From assembly GCA_024362935.1 (NCBI GenBank), contig JANCRA010000171.1, positions 310,001 to 374,000 on the forward strand: a stretch of 64,000 nucleotides of DNA, read 5' to 3'. Both the position numbers and the translations under genes were made by a program. The notes under the pieces were generated by a model that saw only the letters and a program-made list of their open reading frames with translations, searched no databases and was not told where the DNA came from. Shown here piece after piece: positions 1 through 13,300 of this stretch; positions within the stretch are counted from its first letter, which is position 1; the number at the start of each line of letters is the position of its first letter. The DNA comes from Setophaga petechia (taxonomy: Eukaryota; Chordata; Aves; Passeriformes; Parulidae).

Positions 1-259
1 TTGTTTTAACCAAAGCTACGTGTGCTTATGGTGATTGAGATGGAAGTACTGTCAGTGTTCTTTTGCTTTATGTGATTGGTCAAAAAACTTACTTTTTAAG
101 TTATAACAATAAGTTCTTGGTCTGCTGCCTGGGATGTGAGCTGCTGGCTCATATTATATCATCTTCCCATTGTCATAATCATATAATGAGACTGATGCTG
201 AAAAATAACCCAGCTCAAGGCAGTTCCACTGCAGCCCCATCCCGTTTGTGATTTGTACA
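1..259 (+). mobile_element. Family-A ERV LTR, 3' part, cut by window edge
   Basis: The sequence ends ...cccgtttgtgatttgtaca and is the 3' half of an LTR of about 550 bp seen repeatedly in this window (sense strand TGTGGGAATCC...TTTGTACA, with an AATAAA-type signal near the end). This copy is in + orientation. Confidence 0.85.
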
Positions 260-433
260 GAGCCCACTGCCACCATCAAGACCAAGGTGCCCTTGGCTAC
301 CTGGGCATGTGGGGGAGAAGCTCAAACTCTGCCCAAAGCCTTGTGAGACAGGGCTGGTCCCAGCTGGAAGAGCTTCCAAAGCTGTTCTCTCCCAGCTCCT
401 GTGTGGGCACAGATCCAGCCCTGCAGACACAGT

Positions 434-645
434 GTACAGCAAAGCAAGTTATCTGCTGCAGCACGTCCAGGAGAAAATGTCTCAGCACCTTTGTTCTGCA
501 GGATGGTGGAAATCTTCCTGTGCTGGGAATTCTCCCCTGGTTTTGGTTTACCATGTGTTGATGGTATCTCTCCCAAAGGAGTTTCCTTCTCTTGAAAGCT
601 CTGGATTGGTAGGAATGTTGAGGGCTGTCCAGTTCTTACCTGCTC
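434..645 (+). repeat. Dispersed direct repeat, copy 1
   Basis: About 212 bp starting gtacagcaaagcaag and ending ttcttacctgctc recur at 5238-5445 with a few substitutions and a small indel. It lies upstream of the gene model. Identity is unknown; it could be an old retroelement piece. The rest of 260-1004 shows nothing recognisable. Confidence 0.85.
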
Positions 646-1004
646 ACTGGAGCCAGGGCCACAAAGGTCCCTTGGTGTCTGGAGCTCACTTGCCTGAAGA
701 TGCCCCACTGCTGAGGCTCTGTCAAGGAGATCCCTCTGTTTTCTTCTCTGGAGGGCTCTGTGAGCCCAGACAGAAAAAACAAATGCTAATTAACAGAGAG
801 AACTAAAACTTGGACACATTCCTGTGCTCCTCACTCTTGGTACAATGTTCCTTTCTCACATCTCTTGGACTGACCCAGCAGTGATATCTCCTTGCTGTGA
901 GTTCTCAGTGCTGAACAGGGATGGAGTCAGGGCAGTTCTGAGAGCTCCTCCCCACTCTCTGATAAGGTCACTGCCTGAATCCAGTGAAACTGAAGAGGAA
1001 AAAA

Positions 1005-1082
1005 ATGCCCAAAGAGCAGAAATCCCCAACCACGTCCCATCAAATCATGGAGAAGCCAATGGGGCAGAGCCATGTGGTTGGA
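1005..1082 (+). CDS. HYDIN: Tentative first coding exon of the HYDIN-like gene
   Basis: An ATG at 1005 opens 26 codons (MPKEQKSPTTS...) ending at a good donor, GTATGT at 1083. It ends in phase 0, matching exon 1 at 1270, with a 187-bp intron between. Mammalian HYDIN has about 18 residues before the LLKPS segment that exon 1 resembles, so a short N-terminal exon is expected here. Residues are not clearly conserved, and the true start could lie upstream of the window. Confidence 0.3.
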
Positions 1083-1269
1083 GTATGTGCATTGCATTCT
1101 GTATTATTAATTTATTGGTGCTAAGTATTTCAACAAGTAACGTCCAGGGTTTCCAGGACTGTCCTAGACAATGTGATCACAAATTGTTCACCAGTGCCAC
1201 TTGTTCAAGAAATGCCTTTCTGAACAAGCACAACTCTGAGGCTCTAACTGGTTCATTTTTGCCTTTCAG

Positions 1270-1389
1270 CTGCTTCCCTCTAAGTTCCTGTGGGAGAGGT
1301 TTCTCAACATGAAGAAGAAGGCCAGCGCTGGGATGAGTTTTCTGCCCAGAATTGGCCCATGTGTAGACCTGAGGCAGACTGGTCCAAAG
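1270..1389 (+). CDS. HYDIN: HYDIN-like exon 1 (model codons 1-40)
   Basis: The acceptor tttgcctttcag has a branch-like ctaac about 25 bp upstream; the donor is GTAGCC. The 40 codons begin LLPSKFLWERF, resembling the N-terminal LLKPSAFLKEM segment of mammalian HYDIN, and end at a position equivalent to its TSHQK. An internal ATG (1309) could serve as start if no upstream exon is used. Both ends are phase 0. Confidence 0.6.
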
Positions 1390-4300
1390 GTAGCCTTTTC
1401 CTGCTCTTTTCCTTTCTGTTTTGATAAGGTAGACGGGAGACTTGCTCATCTGATGATGACCGACAAAATCTTGGATTTATTGATTAACAGAAACACTTTT
1501 ATAATCACAGTAATAAGGCTCATACATATTGCAAAACTAGAGCTCACTATTGGTCAACTATAAAAAGTCAGTCCCACCTTGCTCAAGATGTTTGTGGCTT
1601 CTTTTTTACCTCCTGTTATCACATAATTAATCAACAACTTCTTGCTCAAAGAAGCCATGTCCTTGAATTAGGCAGCTGTTGCTTTCTCAGATGTACTTTC
1701 TCACGTCAGTTTTTTTCCCATCGACTATGTCTCAGTAAAAAACTGTCCACACTGTTTGATGTGGAGTTTGAAGAGGGTGTGTGCTTGTGACAGGCTCGCC
1801 TCCAGCAAAATCCCTCAGTGTCCAGGTCCTGCTGTCATTGCAAGCTGCTGGGAGTGTGGACTGGGAGTCCTGATCTGCACTAAGCCAACCCAGATAAGCT
1901 GTGCTGAAGCTGCCTAGGTGTAGCTGCCATTGCTAAAACAACTGGGGACACAAAGACACAACATTGCCATGTGCCATTCTCCTGCTGAAGGAGCCACCTC
2001 CTGCTTTGGTGTGGTCACCATCAAATGCTCGGGGTCACAGGATTCCCTCCAGAGTGGCAGCGTTGGCCTTTGAAGGCCGAGGACCTGCAGGAATTACTTC
2101 AGATTTAACAAAACAAATTGCCTTAATGCTTTGGGCTGGAACAATGTGTTGGACCCTGAGGGGGTGTTAGATTTTGCAGGCTGCCAGATGTACAGGGGAC
2201 TGGCCCTGGGCAGAGGGGAATGGATGTGCTTTATCTGGATCAGTGCCTACTCAGAGGGGTGTTTAAAGCTGCTTTTCTGGCAGGACTGGCTCAGTATGAA
2301 GCACAGTCCAAATGGGTGGGTGACCAAGATGGGCTGTTGTTATGAATGAGCTCCCTATATGTATAATGTATCTATAATATATGTGTATACATAGAAATTA
2401 TACAATAATAATTTATCATTATTATATAATTATTGTATAACTTTATTATTATTACAATAAAAGTTTTAATAAATTATGTATATATAAAAATTAGATATAC
2501 ATATATACCTAATTTAATAAACCAACATTAGAATTTAGCAGCAATTTTAATTGAGCAACAATTTTATATAAAATAATGCAATCAAATATAATCAAGCAGA
2601 TACACAATAATTTGGCAGTGGTTTGGATAAAGCATAAGCAAAACCAGTCAGGTTATGGGGGAGTTTTCTCACGCTGCCTCCCATACAAAAGATAAAAGAA
2701 TCCAAACACAACTTATATACTGTATGCTAATACATATTCATCAATAATTTTCTGTAAATCTCCTCCTGTTTTCGATTTTTGAAATCTATGTCACTGTACT
2801 GCACAGTGCATGCTCTGCTTGTTTCTAAGGGCTCTTTTGGCTTTTGGTGGTCGCTTCCCACAAAGGCTTCTCCTCATCCTCACTGTCCTTTGAACAGCCC
2901 CACAGGCTGCACATGCATCCCAAGTCTTCTGTTATAGAAGCTGGCATTATATTCCAAAAATAAGCCTGATTATTTCACAGATAGCTGGAATCATCCCAAT
3001 TTTGTCCATTTCAAGGCCGATTCTTTAATTATCCCGAGGCCTACTGAGTTTTGGGATGTTACTTATCTCAAACTACATCCTGCATCCTGTTTTCTCATGA
3101 ACATCTGAAAACATCTGTGACACTAATCACATATCTTTTTCCTCTATTACTTTTTAACAAATATTTTCTTAAATATCTAAAATATAGTTACAATTGTTAG
3201 CACGAATCACATTCATTTATCACACTGTTGAGCAGGAAATTGGCAGCAAGAGCGATGTAACACACTGGTTAAGGATTGCCCAGACAAAGCAGGGGAGAGT
3301 TTTCCCCAAGCAATGCCTCTGCTCCAGAAGCATTTGCTGTTGTTGTGTCATTCCAGAAGTGCTTCTACAACGGTATCAATAATAAAGCAATAATTACAAG
3401 ATAGCAATAATTAAAAGAAAGCACCCATTTAAAGCACATGAAAAATGGAGATACCAACTCTGCTTTTACCCAGGTTGCTGAGAAAATAACTGAGCCTTAT
3501 CCTCATTCAGCATTCACCTCATTTGTCTTTTTCCTCACTTCTGTGTTACTTTATTTTTGCCTTTACCTCTGTTAGAAACACACTAACTTTTAAATACAAT
3601 TAAAGGGGACAAAATCATTGAAGCAGAAGGAAACTTTTGTAACGATTCAGCTGAGCCAGGTGTGTCTCCCTGTCCCTGGAGATGAACAAACACAGCCTCT
3701 GAGAAAATGGCAATCTTTCTATCCCCTTTATACCCAGCCAGGGCTGCCCTGTCCCCTTTCCCCTTGGATGGGTGCTTGGGAACTTCCATTCTCTCAGATC
3801 TCCAGCTTTTCTGTCCTCTCCCCTCTCCCCCTGCTTCCTTTTGGTCAAGCCTTCAACCCTGTCCCTCTCCCAGCTCACAGCAACACCCAACAAACCAACC
3901 TGAACAAACCCAAACAATCCAAACAGCAACACACAGAACCAACAACTTTCATTTTTTAACTTAATAACCTTTTGGCTTCAGCAAAGTATCACCTCATCTC
4001 TCACACCTCCTCTGGTACTGTTCTCTTCTTACTGATGCCTAAGTTCTAGATCAGAACAGATATTTGCAGTTGTGTGGGCCTCAGTTTCCCTGTCTCAGAG
4101 TAAAGGACATCCCAAAATCGTTTCCCCTGAAGTTTGATGTCAATTTGTGGGTTTTTCTTACTCCACGAGTGCTCAGGCAGTGCCCCAGAGCTCTGTGACC
4201 ACATGGGCACAGGGCTGTGCTTAAGGAAAGTGCTACCTGGCATTCTGGAGAAGGAAACCTGGAGAAATCCATGCCAGAAGAGCAGCTTGGCTTGAGCCTG

Positions 4301-7300
4301 CTCTGTGTGGCCCAGCAGCTCTGGATCAGCTCAGAGCAGAGGTGGGTGAGCCCCTGTTTGCCCAGATGTGCTCCCCCAGAGCCTGTACTTCAGTGGGGAT
4401 CAGTGTGAGGGATCCTTCATGAACCTCCCTCCCAGCAGCTGAACCTCTCCCTGCTCTCTCTCGCCCCTCCAGCTGCCGTCAGTTCCCCCGAAGCAGAACT
4501 TGGTTCAGATTTCCCCACCAGAGGTGGTGTTTCAGCACTTCAACCCTCATGGTGTCTCTGAAATGGCTCTGTCTCTCACCAATGTGGGCAAGGTAAGTGC
4601 TGGGACGTGGAGCTCTCTTGGTTTCTCTGGGTCTGGATTGAAGGCCCTTGAGATGGTAGTTCATGTTTGGACTCAGGTGTTTATTATTTCTTATCAGCAA
4701 AGCAGTCTCACAACCATGAGTTTGGCTCCTTTTCATTAGCAAGGCACAAAATGGCCAACTGTCTCTTGTTACAAGGTCTTTTAAGACTAAACTCTCCAAT
4801 TAAGGGCTGACATCTAGATTATTTTCCCTTTTAACCCAAGAACTGATCCCAGAGAGCCTGCAATGCAGACTTTTCTGTCCAATTACAAAACATCACCCAA
4901 CGCCATGAAGAAGGAAGAAGAAGCATGAAGAAGAAACTCAGGATGACACCCTGTGCCCTCCATCTTGCTTCCATCCACAACATGCTAAAATCCCCAAACC
5001 CTAAATTTATCTCCTAAGTGATACACCTACACTGCTCTCTATAATCTGTTTCACACTTTTGTGGATTCCAGTCTATCTTGAAGTCCAGGAAACTTTCTCT
5101 ATGAATGAGGGTCAAAGTCAGTGCTCCCCTGGGGGTCAGGACACCCCAGAGCAGACAGAGAAATATTCCCAGTGCCCTGGGTTTCCACAGAGCTTAAGCA
5201 CTGTGCTGGAAGAGGAGAGAGGTGCAATTCCCAGAGCGTACAGCAAAGCAAGTTATCTGCTGCAGCACATCCAGAAGAAAATGTCTCAGCACCTTTGTTC
5301 TGCAGGACGGTGGAAATCTTCCTGTGCTGGGAATTCTCCCCTGATTCTGGCCATGTGTTGATGGTATCAATCCCAAAGGAGTTGGCTTCTCTTGAAAGCT
5401 CTGGATTGGTAGGAATGTTGAGGGCTGTGCAGTTCTTACCTGCTCTTGTGCTTTGCCTTGAGTCTGTTCCACATCCTGTGTCTCCTTGGTTAATCTTGGC
5501 TACTCTGCCTCTCTCAGCCAGTTTGGCTCCCTTTGTGCAGCTCACAGCCAAAGCTCAGGGGCTGAGCCTTCTCCACTTTATGCTGGAATCACTTTTCATT
5601 CATGGCATTGGCAGTGCAGGAGGTGTGTTCTGAAACAGCCCTGGAGTCAGATGGATGGAGCAGAAGCAGTGAGAGGACTTTAGGTGCCACTTCAGGCTCC
5701 TGCCACTTCATCCAGCTCTGCTCAGCTTTTCCAAAAGCAACATGGTGCTCTGCTTTCCCTTTGGAGAACCACAGCACACCCAAAGCCATGTGCTCCTGGA
5801 GGTTCCCACCTTCACTTGAAGAAATTTAGATTGTTTTGCAGTTTCCCAAGAAAAGTGATAGGGAAAAAGTTGAAAAATGTCAGCAGTTGTGTTCCACTGT
5901 AAAGAGAAAAATGGAGACCATTGTAATTTCAGTCAGGGAAACATTTTCTCAAGTGAAGCTTGTGCCAAGAGTGGGCTGGTGGGAGGAGACAGGAGGGAGT
6001 CCAAATCATCTGGTTTAGACTTTTGGAGTCCCTCATCCCTCATCCAGGCTCTGACATTTCATGTCTTTGCTGCAGGTTCCTCAGGAGGTGAAGGTCTCCA
6101 TGGAGAGCTCCCCTTACTTCCAGCTCTCGTGCTCCAGCGATGTTTTCCGTCTGGTGCCGCCGGGCGCCTCTGCCCCTGTGCGCATCCGCTTCACCCCCGG
6201 CGAGAGCAAGGTGAGGCTGGAGGAGCCAGAACACACAATGATCTCCACAGCCACTGTTCTCCCTGCACTCTGGCTCCAGCCCATTGCATGCTGTGAGCTT
6301 GGCTCCAGGCCGTGGGCAGGCAGCCTGCAGCCAGTCACACCTTGGCACTGCTGGCAGGCACTGCAGCCAGGCCTGGCAGGCTCTGCTTCCCTCCCTGCAC
6401 ATTCCTGAGCATTGCCAAGGGAAGATGCACAGGGAACAGTGAAAATGAGGGCACTGCAGCCAGGCCTGGCAGGCTCTGCTTTCCTCCCTGCACATTCCTG
6501 AGCATTGCCAAGGGAAGATGCACAGGGAACAGGATGAAAATTACAGAGGGCTGTTGATAGATCTTTGGCCATCTCTAGGAATAGTGGAAGGAATGGAAAA
6601 TACTAGAGGAACAAAGAGGTCAGAGAGCTTTCCTCCTTCCTGACTGCCAACAGCTTCCCTGCCTCACCCTGGACTGGAGCAAAGACAGTGCTTCTTCACC
6701 CCCTCTGTTCTCCAGCCTAAAATGACAGAGGGCTGTTGATAGGTCTTTAGCCATCTCTAGGTACAGTGGAAGGGGTTTCACTATTATGGAAAATACTAGA
6801 GGAACAAAAAGGTCACAGAGCTTTCCTCCTCCCTGACTGCCAACAGCTTCCCTGCCTGCCCCTGGACTGGAGCAAGGACGGTGCTTTTTCACCCCCTCTG
6901 TTCTCCAGCCTTGCAGCTGTGCTGTCCCAGAGCTCAAGTGAGCATGGCACAGCTGCAGGGCCAGGGCAGAGGATGTGCTGTGCCCGTGAGCCCACCTGGC
7001 ACAGGCACACGGGGCTCTGGGTGCCCTTGGTCAGCAGGAGGTTGCTGAGCTGCAGGGACTTGGACACCTGCCTGCAGGAGCTGGTGCAGGGCAGGTGCAA
7101 GCTGCAGGCAGAGCTGAGAGCCCAGAGCCCGTGGCAGTGACACTGCTGGGGCTCTGTCTCCATGCCTGTCCCTGTGCTTGCTCTGGCAGCTGGCACCCAT
7201 CCCGTGCCAAAGGTGCTTTTGTGGGGAGCTTTGAACAGCAGTGCTGAGGCCCTGGCAGGTCTGATCGCAGTGCTGGGATCTGGAGGCTTGTTCATACAGA

Positions 7301-10300
7301 AGGGTTTAGGACATGGCATGGACATTGTTTCATTGCAGAGAAACAAAGAGAGGCCCTTTCCATCAGCATCCTGCTGCCTCTTGGCACTGTTCTTCTCCTG
7401 ACTTGGTTAGAGAGGCAAAGTTAGAGGGGAGTTCTGAGCCAGCTGAAGTTTCTGCACTGGGCCAGAGGTGCAGGATCTCTTTGGGTGCAGCTGCTTTCTC
7501 ATCTTCTTTTTGCTGCTTAGAGTCAGTTGAACACTTTGTCCTATTCTCAGACATTGGGAATATAGAAACCTAAAGAGGAATGTCCTGTGTTCCCCAGCTC
7601 CATGTGACCGTGTTCCCAGAGGTCTTAGGATGAGGGAAGAGACAAGGATCTGACTCCACGTTTCAGAAAGCTTCATTTATTATTTTATGATATATATTAT
7701 ATTAAAACTATACTAAAAGAGTAGAAGAAAGGATTTCATCAGAAGGCTAGCTAAGAATAGAAAAAGAAAGAAAGAAAGAAAGAATAACAAAGGCTTGTGG
7801 CTCAGACAGAGAGTCTGAGGCAGGTGACTGTGATTGGCCATTAATTAGAAACAACCACATGAGACCAATCACAGATCCACCTGTTGCATTCCACAGCAGC
7901 AGATAATCATTGTTTACATTTTGTTCCTGAGGCTTCTCAGCTTCTCAGGAGGAAAAATCCTAAGGAAAGGATTTTTCATAAAAGATGTCTGTGACAACTC
8001 CATGTTCCTTAGAAGGGACTTAGGAATTCTTTAACATCATTAAAATTTAGAGTAAGAATTGTGGTAGCCTAGGGCAGTTCTCTGGATGACCCAAGTGACA
8101 AAAGAGCTGAATGCCACTGAGATGGGTTTTGCAAAGCGCACTGGTGCCTTTAAAATGGGACATATTAGTAGAACTTAGTGTTCATTTTAGGGTGGAATAG
8201 GTAAATTGATGCCCTTGAAGTGTTCTAGGAAATGGTTTTCTTTTGCCATGGGGATGGCACTAAATGTCCTGTGCTGAGCCAGTTTCTTTTCCTGCAGGAT
8301 TATTCCCACGAGCTCGTCTGTGTCACTGAAAATGAAAGGACAGTTGTGCCAATTCGGGCCATTGGTGCCCGAGCTGTCCTGGACCTCCCTGCCCGGCTGG
8401 ACTTGTCCAAGTGCCCGGTCAGGTCCAGCACCCAGCAGACTCTGCTGGTCCGCAATGTCGGTGACCAGGCAGCTCGTCACCAGCTGAGCACCCAGAGGTG
8501 AGGATCTGTCCCTGTGCATGTCTTGGTTTGGAAAGACAGGAGTCTGCTAAAGAAGGCAGGAGCCTCCCCTGAAATGGAGAATGTAAACCTCCAAATTGCT
8601 ATAAATTTTAAATTAAGGGGTTCTCAGGCAAAAATATGGGAGCAGGAAATAACAGTTCTTTAATAGGGAAGGAAAAAAATAAAAGGATAAAATCAACAAT
8701 GCAGTAAACTAAAACAACACTGACAGAGTCAGAACCCAACCTGACACCCTGTGGGGTGTTGGTAGCAATCCAATTGGAAATGTGGCTGCAGCCCTCCTGG
8801 AGTGTCAGGTGTGGTTCTGTTGGAGCAAGGGGGATGTGTAGAGAAGGATGTATTCTTCCTCTGAAGATCCAGTGGAAGAAGAGACAGCTGCTGTTCCTCT
8901 GGGGAATCCCGTGGAGAAAGCTGTGCTGGTGTCCCAAAAACCTCTGGATTCTATCTGGGTAGCAATGCTTGGCTCCTCCCCCTGGGCGGAGCATCTCCCA
9001 ATGGGGTGTTACAGTTCTTATCAGCCATGCAGTGACATTCAATAATCTGTTATCAGCAGATGTCCCCTTTGGAGGGAGGAGTGATTGTGGTCACTCAAAG
9101 AGAGAGATAAGGCAAACTGCCCACTTGACAAAGGTAATCTGCCATACAGCTGGGAATTGAAAACATCTTGCATTGCAATCTGGAGCACATGGCAAGAGAT
9201 AATCCTGGCCCAGCAAAAGGGAGAAGGGTTGATCACAGGGGAGGTAGAGCTCAGTCCTCAGCACCACAGCAGCACTGGGCTGGGCCCTGCTATCCTGAGC
9301 CATGTGCTGCAGGATAATGCAGTGTGAGCAGGAGAGCTGATGCTGGCTGCTCTGCAGCTTTGGAGCTGGGCTGCTGCTCTTGGCAGGCACTGGCTCAAGG
9401 CAGTGAAGGAATGAAAGCAAAGTGCAGTTGATTGTACCAATGAGATGAGGGAGATGGATTAAAAAAAGCAGGAAAGTAATTCCTGAGCAAGAGAAAAGTG
9501 GTGAGTAGCTCTGCCCGTATTAGAGAAACAAGTCTGCTGGCTTTGTTTTTGGAGGAAAAGTGCTGCTTTTTTACTTTGGAGATCAAGAGGGAACCTTTCA
9601 CCATCAAATACTCGATTCTCCTCTGTCCCTCCCCCAAAGTGCTCATGGGATGTTATTGCATGAGCAGCTTTCTCCTTGAGCAAGGGCAGGTGTCTCTTGT
9701 TGGGATGTGCAGAGCAGAGCCAGGGGCAGTCCTGTGAATCCAACACAAGGCCCAGGTCACTGCTCCTTGATTTGGAACCAAAGGGCAGAGTGGGCATTGA
9801 TTGGCATCAACCATGAAATCAACTGGTGTGTGTTGTGCAGCTTCAAGTGCTGATTTCAGGGGATGTTGATGACTTTAGGAGACTGAGTTCAAGGGCAGGT
9901 GAGGTGCTGTGCTCCATTCAGGACAGCCAAGTTAGGTTGTTGAAGCTCTTGCTCTTGGCTGTGCCAGCTGTGCACTGCTGACAAGCTGGTCCTTTCCTCC
10001 AGGATCCATCTGTCCCCTGGGTAGAACTGTTGCTGCTCTTCTCAGAGGATGTTTGGGGCTCCCCTGGCTTCATGTCTCAGAATTCTGTCTGTAATGATTG
10101 TGTGGGTCAAAATCCTGAGAAAGCTCCTCCATGGGAGCAGCAGTTCCAGCTAAGAAGGAGCAAAGCAGGAAAGGCTGCTTACAGAAGTTTCTGGGGACAC
10201 CTCGATGTCCATCACATTACAGATGGGGAAACTGAGGCACAGAGCCTCAGTGGGTGTTTGTTCAGAGTCCTTCATGGCACCACCAGCAGCTCAGGGGCTT

Positions 10301-13300
10301 TTCCTGCCTGCCCTGTGCCCAAAGCCCATCAGTGGCTGTTGGCTGCTGATGCCACTTGGCTTCAGCTGCCTCCTGTGCACAGGGCCCTGTGCTGAGCACA
10401 TGGTGCTGTGTTCATTGGAAACCCACCGTGCCTCTGACACCAGGTTTTACACCCCTGAGCCATGACAGCTTTGTTTTAATTGCCTTTAACCAAACCATTT
10501 CCTCCTGTGTCCTGGCCATGCAGGGGCTGTGTCACTGGACCGAGTTCACACTTTGAGGTCAATGAGCTCGACTTTGGGGACATCTCCCCTGGTGAGTGTT
10601 CCCTGATCTGTGCCTTCCAAAATGGAGCACTTGAACATAAAAGCATCCCTCACTCATGGTCTGCCACAGCAGCCTCTTCAGGGTGTGAACTGCAGGGCTG
10701 TTGGTGCCTCAGGGGGCATTTTGCCATTGTGAGATCCAATAGAACCAAGGAATAGAAATTTTCTGGTGTCCCTGTCCTGCTTTAAAAGACAGATGTCTGC
10801 CAAGGAAGGCAGGAATCTTTCTGGAATGGAAAGATGAGCCCTGCAAATTATTATACCTTTGAAATGGCAGGGCTTCCAGACAAAAAGATGGGGAAAGGAA
10901 TAACAGTTCTTTAGTAGAATATATCAGCACAAACAACAACACAACAAGAGAAGTTTCCAACCCACCAAGTGCTGTTTCTCCCCTTTGGTGTAGTTATGAT
11001 CATAGGCAGGAGGAGCTGTGAGGAAAGAAAGGAAAGGAAAGGAAAGGAAAGGAAAGGAAAGGAAAGGAAAGGAAAGGAAAGGAAAGGAAAGGAAAGGAAA
11101 GGAAAGGAAAGGAAAGGAAAGGAAAGGAAAGGAAAGGAAAGGAAAGGAAAGGAAAGGAAAGGAAAGGAAAGGAAAGGGAAAAGCCCACTCTCAGAGCCAA
11201 AACCCCTGTCCCCCTTCCCAGACCAAGGGGGACATTGACTACCAAGCCTAAACCCAAAACAATGAAGTTCATGAACTTCTTAAGAAAACAAATTGCCTTT
11301 CCTGAGCTGCTTCTTCCCCACCCTGCACCAGCACTGAGGCACTTGTTAAATTGCCTTTTGAATAAATGAAACAAGAAAGGCAGCAGCAATCCCAGTGGCC
11401 AGCATGGCTGTGAGCTCATGTTGACTCACCATTTGTGTATCTTGAAAAGGGTGGGAGTGTTGGCAGGCTGAACAGAGAATTTGACAGCTTGAATTCTCAG
11501 AGTAAATGCTGGGTCCGGGTGCACACTCATCCCTGAGAGATCACTGGTGCTGGTTTGGGGCAGGGGAGGGAGCTCCTCCCCATCAGAGGGAGAGAAGCTT
11601 GCAGTGTTAAGCAGGGCTGGGAGTGGGCATTGCCAAGGCTGCAGGCTGGAATCAGTGTCCAAGGGAACTCAGTGACCATTAATTCCTCATGCAGCTGTAG
11701 TTCAGATAACAAAGAGCTAAACTCCAATCTCACTTTCATGCTGCCAGGATATTCACAGCAGGAGTCATGCCATAATTGGTACCTAAATGGGCATTTGTGT
11801 CCTTTTCCTAGGCTCTACCTACACCAAGACTTCTTCCCTCAGTGACACCTCCCCAGTGTCCCGTGCCAGCCTTTGGGGAGAAGCCCACTCCCCAAATCTC
11901 CAAATCCAGCCCAGCTCCCTGGAGTTTGGCTGCCTGGTGGGTGGCACTGGAGAAGAAGAGAAGCGTTCTCTGGAGATGGCCAACTGCAGCTCCCTCCCTG
12001 TGCAGCACCACTGGTCAGTCTGTTCCAGCAGCCAGGGGAACAGGCTGAGGTATGTGCACCTTTGCCCTCTCCTCAAAGCTCTTCTTGCTGCTGTGTTGGG
12101 AAGGATGAAAGTTTGACAAGAAAGTCTCACAGATATGAATGTTTAGCAGAAAGATTTTTGAATGTAGAGTCTGATGAGGGAATAGAGATGGAAGCAAGTT
12201 TTGATATAGAAGAAAAGAATTACTGAGCCAGTCTTACTGGATAACCAAGGAGGCAAAGGGTATGTTAGTTAGAAGGGGGTTTTATGGCTTAGAACAAAGG
12301 ATAAAGCCACCTCAAACAAGAAGATGTTTTTACCAAGCAAGAAGATAGGCAAACAAGCCTGCTGATGTGGCAAATATAAAAAAGGTCTTGGAATTTTCCA
12401 CTGCAAGAAAACTGAAAAACAACTGTTAGCTTAAACTGTAATATAATGTACTAACTTTTAGTGATTGGAGAATAGTAGCATGAATATGGTAATTATAGTA
12501 GTTATGATAGGCTATAGGTAAAAGTTAAGGTATAGATTGGTTCTACTGTATGAAGATGCTCAGCACAGAAAAGTATAGAATGCATTGTAACCAAAATTAA
12601 AGGGTCTCCAGGGAGGAAGGCGAGGAGCAGCTGGAGGCACAGGCTCTGTCACCCATCACCCTGGCCTGCTGTAACCTCTTGGGTACAATAAACTGCATTT
12701 GGAGAGCTGCCTGGAGTCCCACATCCCTCATTCAGGCTCTTACCCTGGTGCCCTTTATGTGCTTGGCAAAGCACAAAGCTGTTTGCCTGTGATCTGACAG
12801 ATAACACTGACCAGCTGTGCTCAGGCTGGATGCTCAGGGATTGGTTTCTCACCAGTTTGGTGCTGCACAGCCCCCATAGTGGTTTCCCTGGGAAGGAAAG
12901 CTGGGGTGAAAGCTGCTTTCTCAGACCTCTGTGGCCTGAGGCCGTGTCCACCTTGATGAAGGGCTCCCAGTCCCAGCTCCCACCGTGCTGCTGGAGGCCC
13001 TCCTGGCCCCTCTGCTTTGGGATGGCTCCTCTCTGCAGGAGCTGCTCTCTGCTCCTCGCCTTCCTCCCTGGCATTGTGCTGGAGGATGCCCAGAAAGTCC
13101 CAACACCAGAGGAGGAGCTACCCAGTGCCTGGGCTGATGCTGAGCATCCTGTTCCCTTCCCTTGCCTCCTTTTCTGAGACAACTCCTTTACTGCCAGGAT
13201 GATTTCTTTCCCAGGGCTCAGCTTTCAGTGGACACCTTGGATTCTTCACTCCCTTTTTTTGTGACATTTGTTGCTCTTTTTGACTTTTCCCCTGCAACAT

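Noticed and set aside
9990..10090. Acceptor-like tttcctccag at 10003 as a missing HYDIN exon
   Set aside because: The frame required by exon 4 meets TAG after six codons, and there is no residue similarity.
11000..11419. Open frames on both strands over the GGAAA tract
   Set aside because: They are translations of a pentanucleotide microsatellite (EERKG / FLSFP repeats).
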